A DNA stretch of 64,000 bases, taken from CAVQXR01 sp046330455 (lineage in GTDB: Bacteria; Actinomycetota; Thermoleophilia; Gaiellales; Gaiellaceae). Shown one piece after another: positions 1 to 8,338 of the stretch. Each line of letters opens with the position of its first letter. Position 1 is the first letter of the stretch. The position numbers and the translations under genes are program-made. Location: the NCBI GenBank assembly GCA_046330455.1, contig JAXLSU010000010.1, positions 85,748 through 149,747 on the forward strand, given 5' to 3'. The notes beneath the pieces are model-generated. The model made no database searches and was not told where the DNA came from. It saw nothing but the letters and a program-made list of their open reading frames with translations.

Positions 1-899
1 GCCGGGAAGTCGACGCCGCTCTTCACCGCAAGCGGCAGCGAGCCCCAGATGCGGCCGTTGATCTCCATCAGCAAGGGCCCGGCCGGGGTGAGCTTGAACT
101 CCACCATCGCGAGGCCAGTCCAGCGCAGGGCGCGCATCAGGCGCAGCGCGTGCCCCTCCAGCTCGGGGTCGAGGCTCACGCTCTCGCGAAACGCGCTCGC
201 GCCGCCGCTCAGCGGCACCTCGTGCAGGCGCCGGTGCTGGAACGCGGCGAGCGGCTCCCCGTCCCGGAGCAGGAGCTCCACGCCGTGGCCCTCGCCGCGG
301 ACGTACCGCTGGAGGAGCACCGGGCACCTGCCCTCGAAGCGCCCCATCGCGGTCGCGAGCCGCGCGGCGTCGTTCGCGTAGGTCACCGTGAACGCCTCGA
401 CTCCGGTCTCTCCGACGAGCCGCGACGACTGCGGCTTGAGGACGATCGGCCAGCCCAGCTCGTCGGCGAGGGCGCCGGCCTCGGCAGCCGTCCGCACGAC
501 GGCGGTCGGCGGCACGGGCACGCCGAGCGAGCGGGCGAGCTCGATCGTCGCCTGCTTGTCGGCGGTCTGCGCGAGGGCCGCATCGGGTGCGATCGCGAGC
601 TGGCAGACGTCATCGAACAGCGAACGGCGCCGGGCGAGCGGAAGCAGCACGTCGTCCGTCACCGGCACGATCAGGTCGACATCCCGCGAGCGGGCCGCGT
701 GCAGGAGCACGTCGACCATCCCCTCGGGATCCCGCGCAGGCGGCGGATACCAGAGTGCGGCGGAGGCGTACCGCGACCTGAAACCGGGGCTTCTCGGGTC
801 CGCGTCGGCCGCGACGACATCGACGCCTCGGCGTCCCAGCGAGCGGATGAACGCGATCGCGCTTCCCCGGCCCGCGTCGGTGACGATGACCCGGCTCAT
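1..899 (-). CDS. ATP-grasp family ligase, 3' end beyond window
   Basis: The start is at 899 and the gene runs off the left edge after 299 codons. The N-terminus (SRVIVTDAGRGSAIAFIRSL) is a Rossmann-like pre-ATP-grasp domain. The ATP-grasp core follows, with the substrate-loop lysine in GWPIVLKPQSSR and the late metal-binding signature LLMEINGRIWGS. These match the carbamoyl-phosphate-synthase-like ATP-grasp group, which joins a carboxylate to an amine or thiol through an acyl phosphate; the substrate cannot be read. The start overlaps the stop of the upstream kinase by ATGA, so this is the last visible gene of the polysaccharide-type operon. The family call is firm and the role is unknown. 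Confidence 0.85.
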   Translation of the reverse strand, partial: MSRVIVTDAGRGSAIAFIRSLGRRGVDVVAADADPRSPGFRSRYASAALWYPPPARDPEGMVDVLLHAARSRDVDLIVPVTDDVLLPLARRRSLFDDVCQLAIAPDAALAQTADKQATIELARSLGVPVPPTAVVRTAAEAGALADELGWPIVLKPQSSRLVGETGVEAFTVTYANDAARLATAMGRFEGRCPVLLQRYVRGEGHGVELLLRDGEPLAAFQHRRLHEVPLSGGASAFRESVSLDPELEGHALRLMRALRWTGLAMVEFKLTPAGPLLMEINGRIWGSLPLAVKSGVDFP

Positions 900-1618
900 G
901 CCTCGCTTCCGGCGGTGGTGCGGTCGAGGCGGCGCGTTGCCGAGAACGAGCGGACGAGCGAGACGACCTGCGCGGTCACCTCGTCGAGCGGGCGGGCGGC
1001 GTCGACAACGGCGAAGCTCTCCGTCAGCTCGGCAAGCGCGAGGTACTCCTCGCGCCGGCGCCGCAGGATCTCGATCGTTCCCTCGCCCTTCCGGGCGAAC
1101 AGCACCTCCGGGGGAGCGTCGAGGAAGATCACGAGATCGGGGAGCGGGTACACCCGCGAGAGGAAGAACCCGTGAATCCGGCGTGAGAGCGGGAGATCCG
1201 CGCCGGCCACGTCGTAGGCGTGGTAGTCCGAGAAGAAGTGGCGGTCGAACACGACGATCTCGCCGCGCCGGGCTCCCCGCCAGGCGAGCCCCTGGCGGTA
1301 CCACTCCTCGGCGAGCTGGTTCGCGAGCCGCAGCCCCGACTTCGTCGCCTTCAACGCCCGCTTCGCCGGGTTGCGCGGACGCGGCTTCGCGAGCTCCGCG
1401 TGGTCACGGGGACCGGCCCGGTCGGGCGTTGCCCCCCGTCGGCGCTTTAGCGCCCGCACGGCGCGGGTGGTCGGCAGCATCACGTTCGAGGAGTCCTTGC
1501 TGTCGCCCATGTACAGGTACCTGACCGGCAGCCCGAGCTCGTGCTCGAGCCGGCGCGCGACCGTCGTCTTGCCGGCGCCGTCGGCGCCGATCAGGGCGAT
1601 GGTGAAGCCTCGCGTCAT
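896..1618 (-). CDS. Thymidylate-kinase-like P-loop kinase
   Basis: This 240-residue protein has a Walker A motif at residues 11-18 (GADGAGKT), a DRH-type motif at 124-127 (FDRH) and the LDAPPEVLFARK lid-region segment typical of dTMP-kinase-like proteins. An upstream extension of the reading frame exists, but the start at 1618 overlaps the glycosyltransferase stop as ATGA, the coupling used throughout this operon. True Tmk is usually about 210 residues and lies with DNA genes. Location between a glycosyltransferase and an ATP-grasp enzyme suggests phosphorylation of a sugar, lipid or small-molecule precursor instead; that is inference. Confidence 0.85.
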   Translation of the reverse strand: MTRGFTIALIGADGAGKTTVARRLEHELGLPVRYLYMGDSKDSSNVMLPTTRAVRALKRRRGATPDRAGPRDHAELAKPRPRNPAKRALKATKSGLRLANQLAEEWYRQGLAWRGARRGEIVVFDRHFFSDYHAYDVAGADLPLSRRIHGFFLSRVYPLPDLVIFLDAPPEVLFARKGEGTIEILRRRREEYLALAELTESFAVVDAARPLDEVTAQVVSLVRSFSATRRLDRTTAGSEA

Positions 1619-2850
1619 CGGGCTGCTGCCCGGGCACCGCGACCCGCGGTCGCCGCGGCGAGCAGCAGCGACTCGAGCCGCCTGCCGCCCGCCCGCCACG
1701 AGAAGCCGTCGCCGACGAACAGGCGCCCCTCACGCGAGGGAGCGCCGGACGAGCGCGCGAATGCGAGCGCGGACACGAGCAGGTCGGCAAGACCCTCGGC
1801 GCCGTCGGCCTCGTCGATCGGGGGGGCGCGGCCGTCCTCCACGTAGAGCCCGCCGGCGGCGAGCGGCGTTGCGACGACCGGGACCTCCATCGCCATGGCC
1901 TCGAGCACCTTGTTCTGGATGCCTGCTCCGAACCGGAGTGGGGCCGCAAAGACGGCCGCCCGCTCGAGATACGGCCGGACATCGTCGACGAACCCCGTCA
2001 CCGTCACGCGCTCGGCCGTGCCCGCCTCACGCAGGCGCGGCGTGGGATCACGCCCGACGATCGTGAGTGTCGCATCCGGTACCTGCCGCCAGACGAGGGG
2101 CATGATCGAGTCGACGAGCCTCAGGGCCGCGTCCTCGTTCGGCGGGTAGTCCATCGCGCCCGTGAACACGACGGCGTCAGGCCCGAGGGTGGCCGTCGTC
2201 CGGTGCCAGAAGTCGACGTCGACGCCGTTCGGGAGGATCGTCGCCGGGATGGCGAGCGACCCGTGCTCGGCGACGAACGCCTCGAGATCGCGCCTGGACG
2301 CGAACGTCACGTGGGAAGCGCGCTCGACGAGCGCCCGCTCCGCCCGCCTCGCCTCGGCGCACTCGAGCCGCAGCAGCGCCTTCCGCCCGGGAGATGCGTA
2401 GGGGATCGTCGAGCGCAGCCGTGACGAGGTCGCATCGCACAGGTCCACCACCACCGGGAGCCCGGCGGGCAGGGCCGCCAGCGCCGGCGCGGTCTTCTTC
2501 CCGCTGAACAGCACCGCATCGAACCGTGCCGAGGCGGTCAGCTCCGCGGCCGCCTCGGACAGGCGCCGGATCGACGGATCGACGAGTCCGGCGGCCCGTC
2601 GCAGCCTGCTCGCCGCCTTGCGGGCGCGGCTACCCGACCGGCGCAGCGACGGGACTGCGACGATCTGCTCCGTGAACGGGGCGAGCTCCGCCTCGTGCTC
2701 CGGCCGGTGGGTCGCGGCGGCCAGCGAGAGCAGCGTGAGCTCGTGCCCCTGCTCCGCGAGCTCACGAATCAGGAAGTAGTGGCGCAGGTAGCCGCTCGTG
2801 AGGGGAAAGGGGAACCCGGCCGTCACGTACAGGATCCGCATCGTCTCCAT
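1615..2850 (-). CDS. Glycosyltransferase family 4
   Basis: This 411-residue GT-B protein opens with MRILYVTAGFPFPLTSGYLR, the N-terminal Rossmann domain that binds acceptor in family 4 enzymes. The C-terminal donor domain carries GAGIQNKVLEAMAMEVPVV, the E-x7-E-like nucleotide-sugar site. It would transfer a sugar from an NDP donor to a lipid-linked or soluble acceptor at the cytoplasmic face. The first codons METM offer two starts three codons apart. It lies 42 nt downstream of the methyltransferase/APH gene, the only real gap in this part of the operon. Sugar specificity cannot be assigned. Confidence 0.9.
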   Translation of the reverse strand: METMRILYVTAGFPFPLTSGYLRHYFLIRELAEQGHELTLLSLAAATHRPEHEAELAPFTEQIVAVPSLRRSGSRARKAASRLRRAAGLVDPSIRRLSEAAAELTASARFDAVLFSGKKTAPALAALPAGLPVVVDLCDATSSRLRSTIPYASPGRKALLRLECAEARRAERALVERASHVTFASRRDLEAFVAEHGSLAIPATILPNGVDVDFWHRTTATLGPDAVVFTGAMDYPPNEDAALRLVDSIMPLVWRQVPDATLTIVGRDPTPRLREAGTAERVTVTGFVDDVRPYLERAAVFAAPLRFGAGIQNKVLEAMAMEVPVVATPLAAGGLYVEDGRAPPIDEADGAEGLADLLVSALAFARSSGAPSREGRLFVGDGFSWRAGGRRLESLLLAAATAGRGARAAAR

Positions 2851-2892
2851 GGAATCGGCAGTTGGCCCCGGCCAGATGATAGGCGTCGGGCG

Positions 2893-4482
2893 CTAGGCTT
2901 CCGCGCGGGCGAGGGCCGCCTGCCAGAGCGCGTAGGGCCGGCTGTCGCGGATCCAGCCGGTCGGATCGCCCGTCTCCGCGACGTTCGCCCCGCCTGCACC
3001 GCTGCGCACGGCGAGACCAGCCGTGTAGCGGGCGAAGCAGGCGACGACGAGCGGGACGATCGCCTCGTCGGGAACCCCTGCTGCCCGCGCGTACCTGCGA
3101 AGGGCGTCGAGACCCCAGCCGCTTGCGGGAGCGACGGCGGACTCGAACGCGCCCCGATGCTCGGCCGGCGTGACCGCACGCGCTTCGGCCGCAGCGACGT
3201 AGGCGACGAAGAAGACGAGATCGACGACGGGCAGGCCGTCCGGCACGGCCAGCTCCCAGTCGATCACGCCCAGCCGCTCGCCCCGAAGCCAGAACAGGTT
3301 CGGGTGACTGACGTCGCCGTGCTCGAAGACGACCGGCAGCTCGACATCGCGCAGCGGCTCGAGCGCCCTACGGGTCCGCTCGAGGGAGTCGCCGTCGAGA
3401 AGGCCGGACGCGAGCCGCTCGAGCGGCTCGTCGACGAGCCGGATCAGGCGCTCGTCCGCGCGGCACGGCGCGGAGCGCGGAAGGCCGAGCGTCCATGCGA
3501 GACCTGCCTCGAGCACCTCCTGGCGGTGACGGCGGACGAAGCGAGGGTTCACGAGCGCGCCGTTCATCGCGGTCGTCACGAGCGTGGGCCAGCCTTCGCT
3601 TCCCGCAGACCAGACGACCTCGGGCACGGTGTGAAGCGCACCCCCCGATCGGGACCGGATCGCCTCCAGGTTTCGCGCCTCCCGCTCGATCGCCGAACCG
3701 GGGCCGGGCTCGCGCGCGATCTTCGCCACGAAGGCCGGCTCCCGCCGGCCCTCGGGAGCGAGCAGCGCGACGACCGCACGCGAGGTCTCGAAGCGCGGAG
3801 TGACGAGCAGTACGGTCGACCGGGTCCCGAGCCCGGAGCGCTCGAGGCTCTGACCGGGCCCCGGCTCGCCCAGCAGGCCGATCCCGTGTTCCGCTCCTGC
3901 CGACGGCCCTTCGCCCCACCGGGCCAGCACGCTGGCGCACGGCACCGCGCGATCGAGCATTCCCAGGCGCCGGAGGGTGCGGGCGAGCGCGGCCTTCAAC
4001 GTCGCGGCACGGCTGGCCTGACGGCGTGCCAGCGACATCGAGATCGACCCCGGATCGTCGAGGTCGACGAGCTCGAGGCAGGCCTGGAACGACGGCCAGT
4101 GCCAGTGGCGGCAGATGCCTTCGAAGCCGAGCTGCCGGAGCGCCCCGGCGCAGGTACGCGAGGAGCGGAGCTCCCGGCCCCCGGCCCGCCCGACCTCCAC
4201 GTAGGCCCAGCCTCCCGGTCGCAGGAGCCGTGACGCGAGCGCCAGGTCCGCGTGCGTCGGAGAGGTGAGAACAGCGAGGTCGTAGGCACCCGCGGAGTCG
4301 GCTTCCGGATCGACGGTCACCCGCTTCGCGACGGCGACGAGGCCCTGCAGGAGCTCGGGCTCGGGGCTTCCCAGCACGACGACCGACCCGAGCCGCGGCG
4401 AGGGCAGGAGGAACCGCCAGTCGACCCGGCGCAGATCCTGGTGGCCGCCGGGCGCCGCGCCTGGCGGCGCGGCAGAGCTCAT
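2893..4482 (-). CDS. Methyltransferase-like / aminoglycoside-phosphotransferase-like fusion
   Basis: This is a 529-residue two-part protein. Residues about 15-200 resemble a Rossmann methyltransferase, with a sheet pattern ending in LLRPGGWAYVEV at 87-96, but no convincing SAM-binding GxGxG. Residues about 220-529 are an APH/choline-kinase-type fold: lysine in FVAKIA near 254, the Brenner motif HGDVSHPNLFW at 388-398 and metal-binding IDWE at 407-410. The catalytic half looks intact, so a small-molecule kinase is likely. The frame extends far upstream, but the start at 4482 makes an ATGA overlap with the HPr-kinase-like gene and avoids a long out-of-character N-terminus. Confidence 0.8.
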   Translation of the reverse strand: MSSAAPPGAAPGGHQDLRRVDWRFLLPSPRLGSVVVLGSPEPELLQGLVAVAKRVTVDPEADSAGAYDLAVLTSPTHADLALASRLLRPGGWAYVEVGRAGGRELRSSRTCAGALRQLGFEGICRHWHWPSFQACLELVDLDDPGSISMSLARRQASRAATLKAALARTLRRLGMLDRAVPCASVLARWGEGPSAGAEHGIGLLGEPGPGQSLERSGLGTRSTVLLVTPRFETSRAVVALLAPEGRREPAFVAKIAREPGPGSAIEREARNLEAIRSRSGGALHTVPEVVWSAGSEGWPTLVTTAMNGALVNPRFVRRHRQEVLEAGLAWTLGLPRSAPCRADERLIRLVDEPLERLASGLLDGDSLERTRRALEPLRDVELPVVFEHGDVSHPNLFWLRGERLGVIDWELAVPDGLPVVDLVFFVAYVAAAEARAVTPAEHRGAFESAVAPASGWGLDALRRYARAAGVPDEAIVPLVVACFARYTAGLAVRSGAGGANVAETGDPTGWIRDSRPYALWQAALARAEA

Positions 4483-5633
4483 CCGCCGTCCGGCCGGCAG
4501 TGGGGCTCCATCGCCTCGAACAGGGCCCGGAGCGAGACCGGGTAGGGATGGACGACGGTGTGGGCCTGCTTTCCCGCGAACGCTGCTCGCAGCAGGTCGC
4601 GCTCGCTTCCCACCGCCGACTCGATCCCCGGACAGGCGACGTCGGGAAAGGCGAAGCGGAACTTCTCGTAGCAGGCCATGAAGTCGAGCCGCTCGTGCTC
4701 GAGGGAGAACGCCATCCGGTCTGCCACCTCGAGCGGGTCCACCGGCTCGACGTGCATCTGTGCACCCTCCGCGCTGGCGACGAAGAACAGCCGGTCGAAC
4801 CCGGTCGAGCGCAGGATGGACGAGCGGTCGAAGAGCCGCTCGGGCGGCACGTCCACGTGGAGCTGGCGACGCAGCACCGGCATCGTCCGTCGCAGGGCCT
4901 TCGACGGCGGGAGGCCTCCCTGTCGTGGAATCCACCGCTCGAGCCCGACGGCCGTGCGGAGCATGCCGAGCCGGGCGCGATCGCCCCGGGCGACGGCCGT
5001 ACGCCGCGCCGGCAGCTCGCGCAGGTGCCAGTCCCAGAGGCGGATCGGCTCCGGGATCCCGTGAGCCCGGCGACCGTCCGCCGAGACGTACACCCACTCG
5101 TCGGCGACGTACGATGCCCCCTGCTCCATGAAGGCGAGCAGGGCCTCCGTCTTGCCGCCCTTGGACCAGCCGGTGGTCACGATCCCGACGCCGTCGCGCT
5201 GGAATGCCGACGCGTGCAGCGGGAGGACTCCCTTCGAGAGGGCCGTCAGGTTCACGATCGGGATCAGGAAGGGAACCGAGGGCGTGCCGCGCTCACAGAC
5301 GATCTCGGGGCTCCGGCCGACCTCGTGCAGGGGGAGCCGAACGCGTGCCCGGGCTTTGTGCCGCGCCCGCAGGACGAGGAACGCGTCGTCCGTGAAGCCG
5401 GCGTCGTCGACGCCGAGGTAGCGGAGCCTCGACGAGAGGTGGAGCGAGTCGACGAACCGGATGAGGATGTCCGGCTCCCGGTGAAGCGCAGCCTCGAGCG
5501 GCCCGAGCTGCCGGCGAACGACCCGCGCGTCGGCATCCGTGGCGTCGAGGAGGCGAATGCCGACCAGCCCGTGAAGATCGAAGTCGACGGTCGGGGCAGG
5601 CGCCTCGCGCTCCTGCGACCGCGAGGCGCTCAC
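4479..5633 (-). CDS. HPr-kinase/phosphorylase-like P-loop protein
   Basis: From GTG at 5633, which overlaps the upstream stop as GTGA, the protein is 384 residues; an ATG at 5669 would overlap by 40 nt and is less likely. Residues 150-180 hold GIVTTGWSKGGKTEALLAF, the Walker A loop of the HPrK C-terminal family, preceded by LHASAF and followed by YVADEW, which provides the metal-binding acidic residue. Such HPrK-related proteins, without partner HPr, occur in polysaccharide and peptide-modification clusters of other bacteria (family knowledge). No HPr-like gene is visible here, so the phosphoacceptor is unknown. Confidence 0.8.
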   Translation of the reverse strand: MSASRSQEREAPAPTVDFDLHGLVGIRLLDATDADARVVRRQLGPLEAALHREPDILIRFVDSLHLSSRLRYLGVDDAGFTDDAFLVLRARHKARARVRLPLHEVGRSPEIVCERGTPSVPFLIPIVNLTALSKGVLPLHASAFQRDGVGIVTTGWSKGGKTEALLAFMEQGASYVADEWVYVSADGRRAHGIPEPIRLWDWHLRELPARRTAVARGDRARLGMLRTAVGLERWIPRQGGLPPSKALRRTMPVLRRQLHVDVPPERLFDRSSILRSTGFDRLFFVASAEGAQMHVEPVDPLEVADRMAFSLEHERLDFMACYEKFRFAFPDVACPGIESAVGSERDLLRAAFAGKQAHTVVHPYPVSLRALFEAMEPHCRPDGG

Positions 5634-6946
5634 CGGCCACCCTCCGCGCGGCGGACGTACTCGTTCCACACGAGCCCCGTCACCCGCCGGAGCACGACCT
5701 CGGCCTCGACGTCGGTGTCGACCGTGGGCAGCTCGAGCCGTGAGGCGAGGGCGCGATACCTCCGACGCTGCCCCTCGAGCGCCTCGACACCGTGCTCACC
5801 GCTGCGTGCGAAGAGAACCTCGGCGGGCGCGTCCAGCACGATCGCGAGCTGCGGCCGTGAGCAGCTGTGGGCGAGCAGCCAGCGACGCAGGCGGCTGCGC
5901 GCCGACGTGCGTCCCTCCGTGGGCAGGATCGCGTCGTACGGATAGCGGTCGAAGACGACGAGCCGACCGCGCAGCTCGAGGAGACGGGCGCGCACCGACG
6001 CGGAGCGCAGCCGCACCAGCTTCCGGGCGAGCCCCGTGCCCGGCAGCTGCCTTCGCGCCCGCGAGCCCTGCGGGTAGAGGCCGGCGTAGACGCTCGTCGC
6101 CGGCAGCGGGACCGTCTCGACGAGGCGCGCCGAGACCGTCGACTTCCCGGCGCCGTCGGGGCCGAGCAGCGCAACGCGACAACCGCGCGGACGCGATCCC
6201 GCGAGCAGGCGAAACAGCCGCCGAGAGGCCTTGCTTCGCAGGCGCCTGAGCCGCGTCGCGACGGGGTGGCCCCGCGTCCAGCGGCGACGGAGCTCCTCAC
6301 CGAGGTCGACGAGCGCGGGCCAGTCGCCCGCACGGGCGGAGGCCACTACCCGGTCGGACGTCCACTCGTGCGGGAGCATCGGGCCGACCTCCGCTGCGAG
6401 CGCCCCGCCGGACGGGCCGGCGAGCGCGAGCTCGTGCAGGCGCGCGGCATGGTCGGCACGGATCGCGCCCTTGTCGAGCAGGCAGTGGAGAAGCAGGGTC
6501 CAGAGCTCGTCGGCAACGTCGAGCTGCCCGGGCCCGTCGCCCCGGCGCGCGCGCTCGAGGCAGCCGCGCGCCGCATGCGTCGGGAGCTCATGGTGAGGGC
6601 CGTACGCGAGCTCCACGACGACGTCGAGCTTCAGCCATTCCCCGCGCTCCTCGTCGTACCCGAGAAAGAACCGGTGCGGCCCGCGTCCCGGAGCGGGCAC
6701 GGCAACGAAGCCGAGCGAGAGCAGGACGGGCCCGAGCCGGGGATCGTCTGCGGCCAGGATGTCCACCTCCTCCGGGCCCGCGCCGTCGTGCGCCCCGGGG
6801 GCGCGCAGCAGGCAGGCCGGAACGCCCCCGGAGCGGAGCGCCCTCAGGGCAGCGATGGCGGCGGGCGGGATCGGCTGCCCGGTATGGGCCCGATCCTGCG
6901 GGTGGCTCAGGCTCCCGAGCCCTTGACGACCGACGCGACCGTCCAC
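5630..6946 (-). CDS. Nucleotidyltransferase-like / thymidylate-kinase-like fusion
   Basis: This 438-residue protein combines two domains. Residues 30-175 show a minimal nucleotidyltransferase pattern (EEVDIL at 59-64, then WLKLDVVVELAYG and a helical LLLHCLLDKGAI segment). Residues 255-438 are a P-loop kinase with Walker A GPDGAGKST at 262-270, FDRYPYDA, and LDAPAEVLFARSG, closely resembling the separate kinase at 896-1618. The GTG start at 6946 overlaps the sugar transferase by 40 nt; no better start was found, so the N-terminus is uncertain. It follows the sugar transferase and precedes the HPrK-like gene with a GTGA overlap. Confidence 0.8.
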   Translation of the reverse strand: MDGRVGRQGLGSLSHPQDRAHTGQPIPPAAIAALRALRSGGVPACLLRAPGAHDGAGPEEVDILAADDPRLGPVLLSLGFVAVPAPGRGPHRFFLGYDEERGEWLKLDVVVELAYGPHHELPTHAARGCLERARRGDGPGQLDVADELWTLLLHCLLDKGAIRADHAARLHELALAGPSGGALAAEVGPMLPHEWTSDRVVASARAGDWPALVDLGEELRRRWTRGHPVATRLRRLRSKASRRLFRLLAGSRPRGCRVALLGPDGAGKSTVSARLVETVPLPATSVYAGLYPQGSRARRQLPGTGLARKLVRLRSASVRARLLELRGRLVVFDRYPYDAILPTEGRTSARSRLRRWLLAHSCSRPQLAIVLDAPAEVLFARSGEHGVEALEGQRRRYRALASRLELPTVDTDVEAEVVLRRVTGLVWNEYVRRAEGGR

Positions 6947-7518
6947 CAGATGATCTTCAGGTCGAGGCCCAGCGACATGTTCTCGATGTACTGGATGTCG
7001 AGGCGGAGACGCTCGTCGAAGGTGGTCTCGTTCCGCCCCCTGACCTGCCAGAGGCCGGTGATGCCCGGGGCGACCTCGAGGCGATGCGTGTGCCAGAGGT
7101 CGTAGGTGCTGGCGGAGAAGGACGTCGGGCGCGGGCCGACGAGCGTCATCTCGCCCTTGAGGAGATTGATGAACTGCGGAAGCTCGTCGAGGCTCGTCTT
7201 GCGCAGGACCTTCCCGACCCTCGTGACACGCGGGTCATCGGGGATCTTGAAGTCGGGGTACGGGAGGATGTTCAGGTGGGCGTACTCGGCCTTCAGCTCC
7301 TCGGCGTTCGTGACCATCGTGCGAAACTTGTACATCCGGAACCGAACGCCGTGCTGGCCGGTTCGCCACTGGGAGAACATGATCGGGCCCGGCGAGTCGA
7401 TGCGAACGGCGAGCGAGCAGACCGCGAGGAGCGGCACCACCACGGGAAAGGCGATCAGGCAGAAGGCGAGGTCGAGCCCGCGCTTCACGAGCAGGTACCT
7501 GCGGTTCACCCCGGCCAC
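6907..7518 (-). CDS. Short undecaprenyl-phosphate sugar-1-phosphate transferase
   Basis: This is a 203-residue priming transferase of the WcaJ/PglC family. One membrane hairpin (about residues 17-39, LAFCLIAFPVVVPLL) is followed by the signature blocks SPGP, YKFRTM, DDPRVTRVGKVLRKTSLDELPQ (quoted as blocks) and GEMTLVGPRP. It attaches a sugar-1-phosphate to undecaprenyl phosphate at the inner membrane face and so starts repeat-unit assembly. The frame stays open upstream over the GGDEF-like gene, but that part is Arg-rich shadow sequence. GTG at 7518 has GGAG about 10 nt upstream; GTG at 7509 is an alternative. It lacks the four extra N-terminal membrane segments of long WbaP-type enzymes. 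Confidence 0.9.
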   Translation of the reverse strand: MAGVNRRYLLVKRGLDLAFCLIAFPVVVPLLAVCSLAVRIDSPGPIMFSQWRTGQHGVRFRMYKFRTMVTNAEELKAEYAHLNILPYPDFKIPDDPRVTRVGKVLRKTSLDELPQFINLLKGEMTLVGPRPTSFSASTYDLWHTHRLEVAPGITGLWQVRGRNETTFDERLRLDIQYIENMSLGLDLKIIWWTVASVVKGSGA

Positions 7519-7541
7519 GCCGATCGAGCTCCAGGCCGTGG

Positions 7542-8276
7542 TCAGGAGCTTGCGCCTGCGGCCGAGTCGCCGTTCGTCGCCAGCTTGCGAGCGGCGGCCC
7601 GCGACCCGGCGCTCGCGACGTCGTGCGGCGTGCCCGCGATCGGATTGCCCTCGAGCGCGCCGACGAGGGCGCCGCTCGTCGCTCCGTCCTCGGGGAACGA
7701 CACCATCGCGATCCTGCGTTCCTGCAGCAGGTCGGGCACGAGCCGCCCGAGCCGGGCGACAAAGGCCTCCGCGCTCGAGCGGTCGCATTCGGGCAGCATG
7801 ACGTAGATGCTGTCGCCGTCGACCCAGGCACGGTCGACGAGACGGAGGTGCCGCTCGATCCGCTCGAACGTCTCCGCGTACCGATCGGCGCCCGGCTCCC
7901 GGAACGACCCATGACCCGAGGAAGGAACGCCGCACGGAACGCGGACGACGGCGAAGTGGCGCTCGTACCGACGGCTGCGGTGGAGCTCCCGGTGGAACTC
8001 GTCCCATCCGTCCTGTGACGGTGCGGTCAGCGACGCGTCACGGCGCGACGAGCTCCGGCCCCGAACGAGGCCGGTGACGGCCGCTGCGACGCGGCGGAGC
8101 CCGGCGGGCGCGCGGACGGGCTCCATGCTGGCTGCGGTTTCGTCGACATGCACCGAGACGCCGTTCACACCTCCGATGTCGGCATCGTGCCGCGGGTGCT
8201 TGAGCGAGACCTGCCCGGGCCTTCGCCCGGCCTGCCGCCCCTTCCGTCTGATTCTATGTCTTGCCGTCGTGCTCAC
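7542..8276 (-). CDS. Degenerate GGDEF-like domain protein
   Basis: GTG at 8276 has a near-perfect AGGAGG 5 nt upstream, so it is preferred to the ATG at 8303. The 244-residue protein has a basic, probably disordered N-terminus and a C-terminal part (about 95-220) that reads like a GGDEF fold: RSRRYERHFAVVRV, then RLVDRAWVDGDSIYVMLPE, then SSAEAFVARL and IAMVSFPEDG. The GG[DE]EF active-site turn is replaced by VDGDS, so diguanylate cyclase activity is unlikely. It sits directly upstream of the priming transferase and may be an inactive nucleotide-binding regulator of polysaccharide synthesis (inference). Confidence 0.7.
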   Translation of the reverse strand: MSTTARHRIRRKGRQAGRRPGQVSLKHPRHDADIGGVNGVSVHVDETAASMEPVRAPAGLRRVAAAVTGLVRGRSSSRRDASLTAPSQDGWDEFHRELHRSRRYERHFAVVRVPCGVPSSGHGSFREPGADRYAETFERIERHLRLVDRAWVDGDSIYVMLPECDRSSAEAFVARLGRLVPDLLQERRIAMVSFPEDGATSGALVGALEGNPIAGTPHDVASAGSRAAARKLATNGDSAAGASS

Positions 8277-8280
8277 CGGA

Positions 8281-8287
8281 TCCTCCT
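8281..8287 (-). promoter_or_regulatory. Strong Shine-Dalgarno deciding the start at 8276
   Basis: On the minus strand the sequence AGGAGGA precedes GTG at 8276 with 5 nt spacing. It is the strongest ribosome-binding site in this operon and selects the start of the GGDEF-like gene over the upstream ATG at 8303. Confidence 0.75.
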
Positions 8288-8338
8288 GTGCTCGAAGCTC
8301 CATCCACGCCGGCCGGACCGCAGGAGTCCGGCGGCCGT

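Noticed and set aside
388..1524. Plus-strand 378-codon frame at the left edge
   Set aside because: Antisense to the ATP-grasp and kinase genes, both of which have intact motifs on the minus strand.
2695..4233. Plus-strand 512-codon frame
   Set aside because: It runs antisense to the GT4 and methyltransferase/APH genes, whose motifs are clear; composition is Arg/Glu/Pro-rich shadow coding with no family match.
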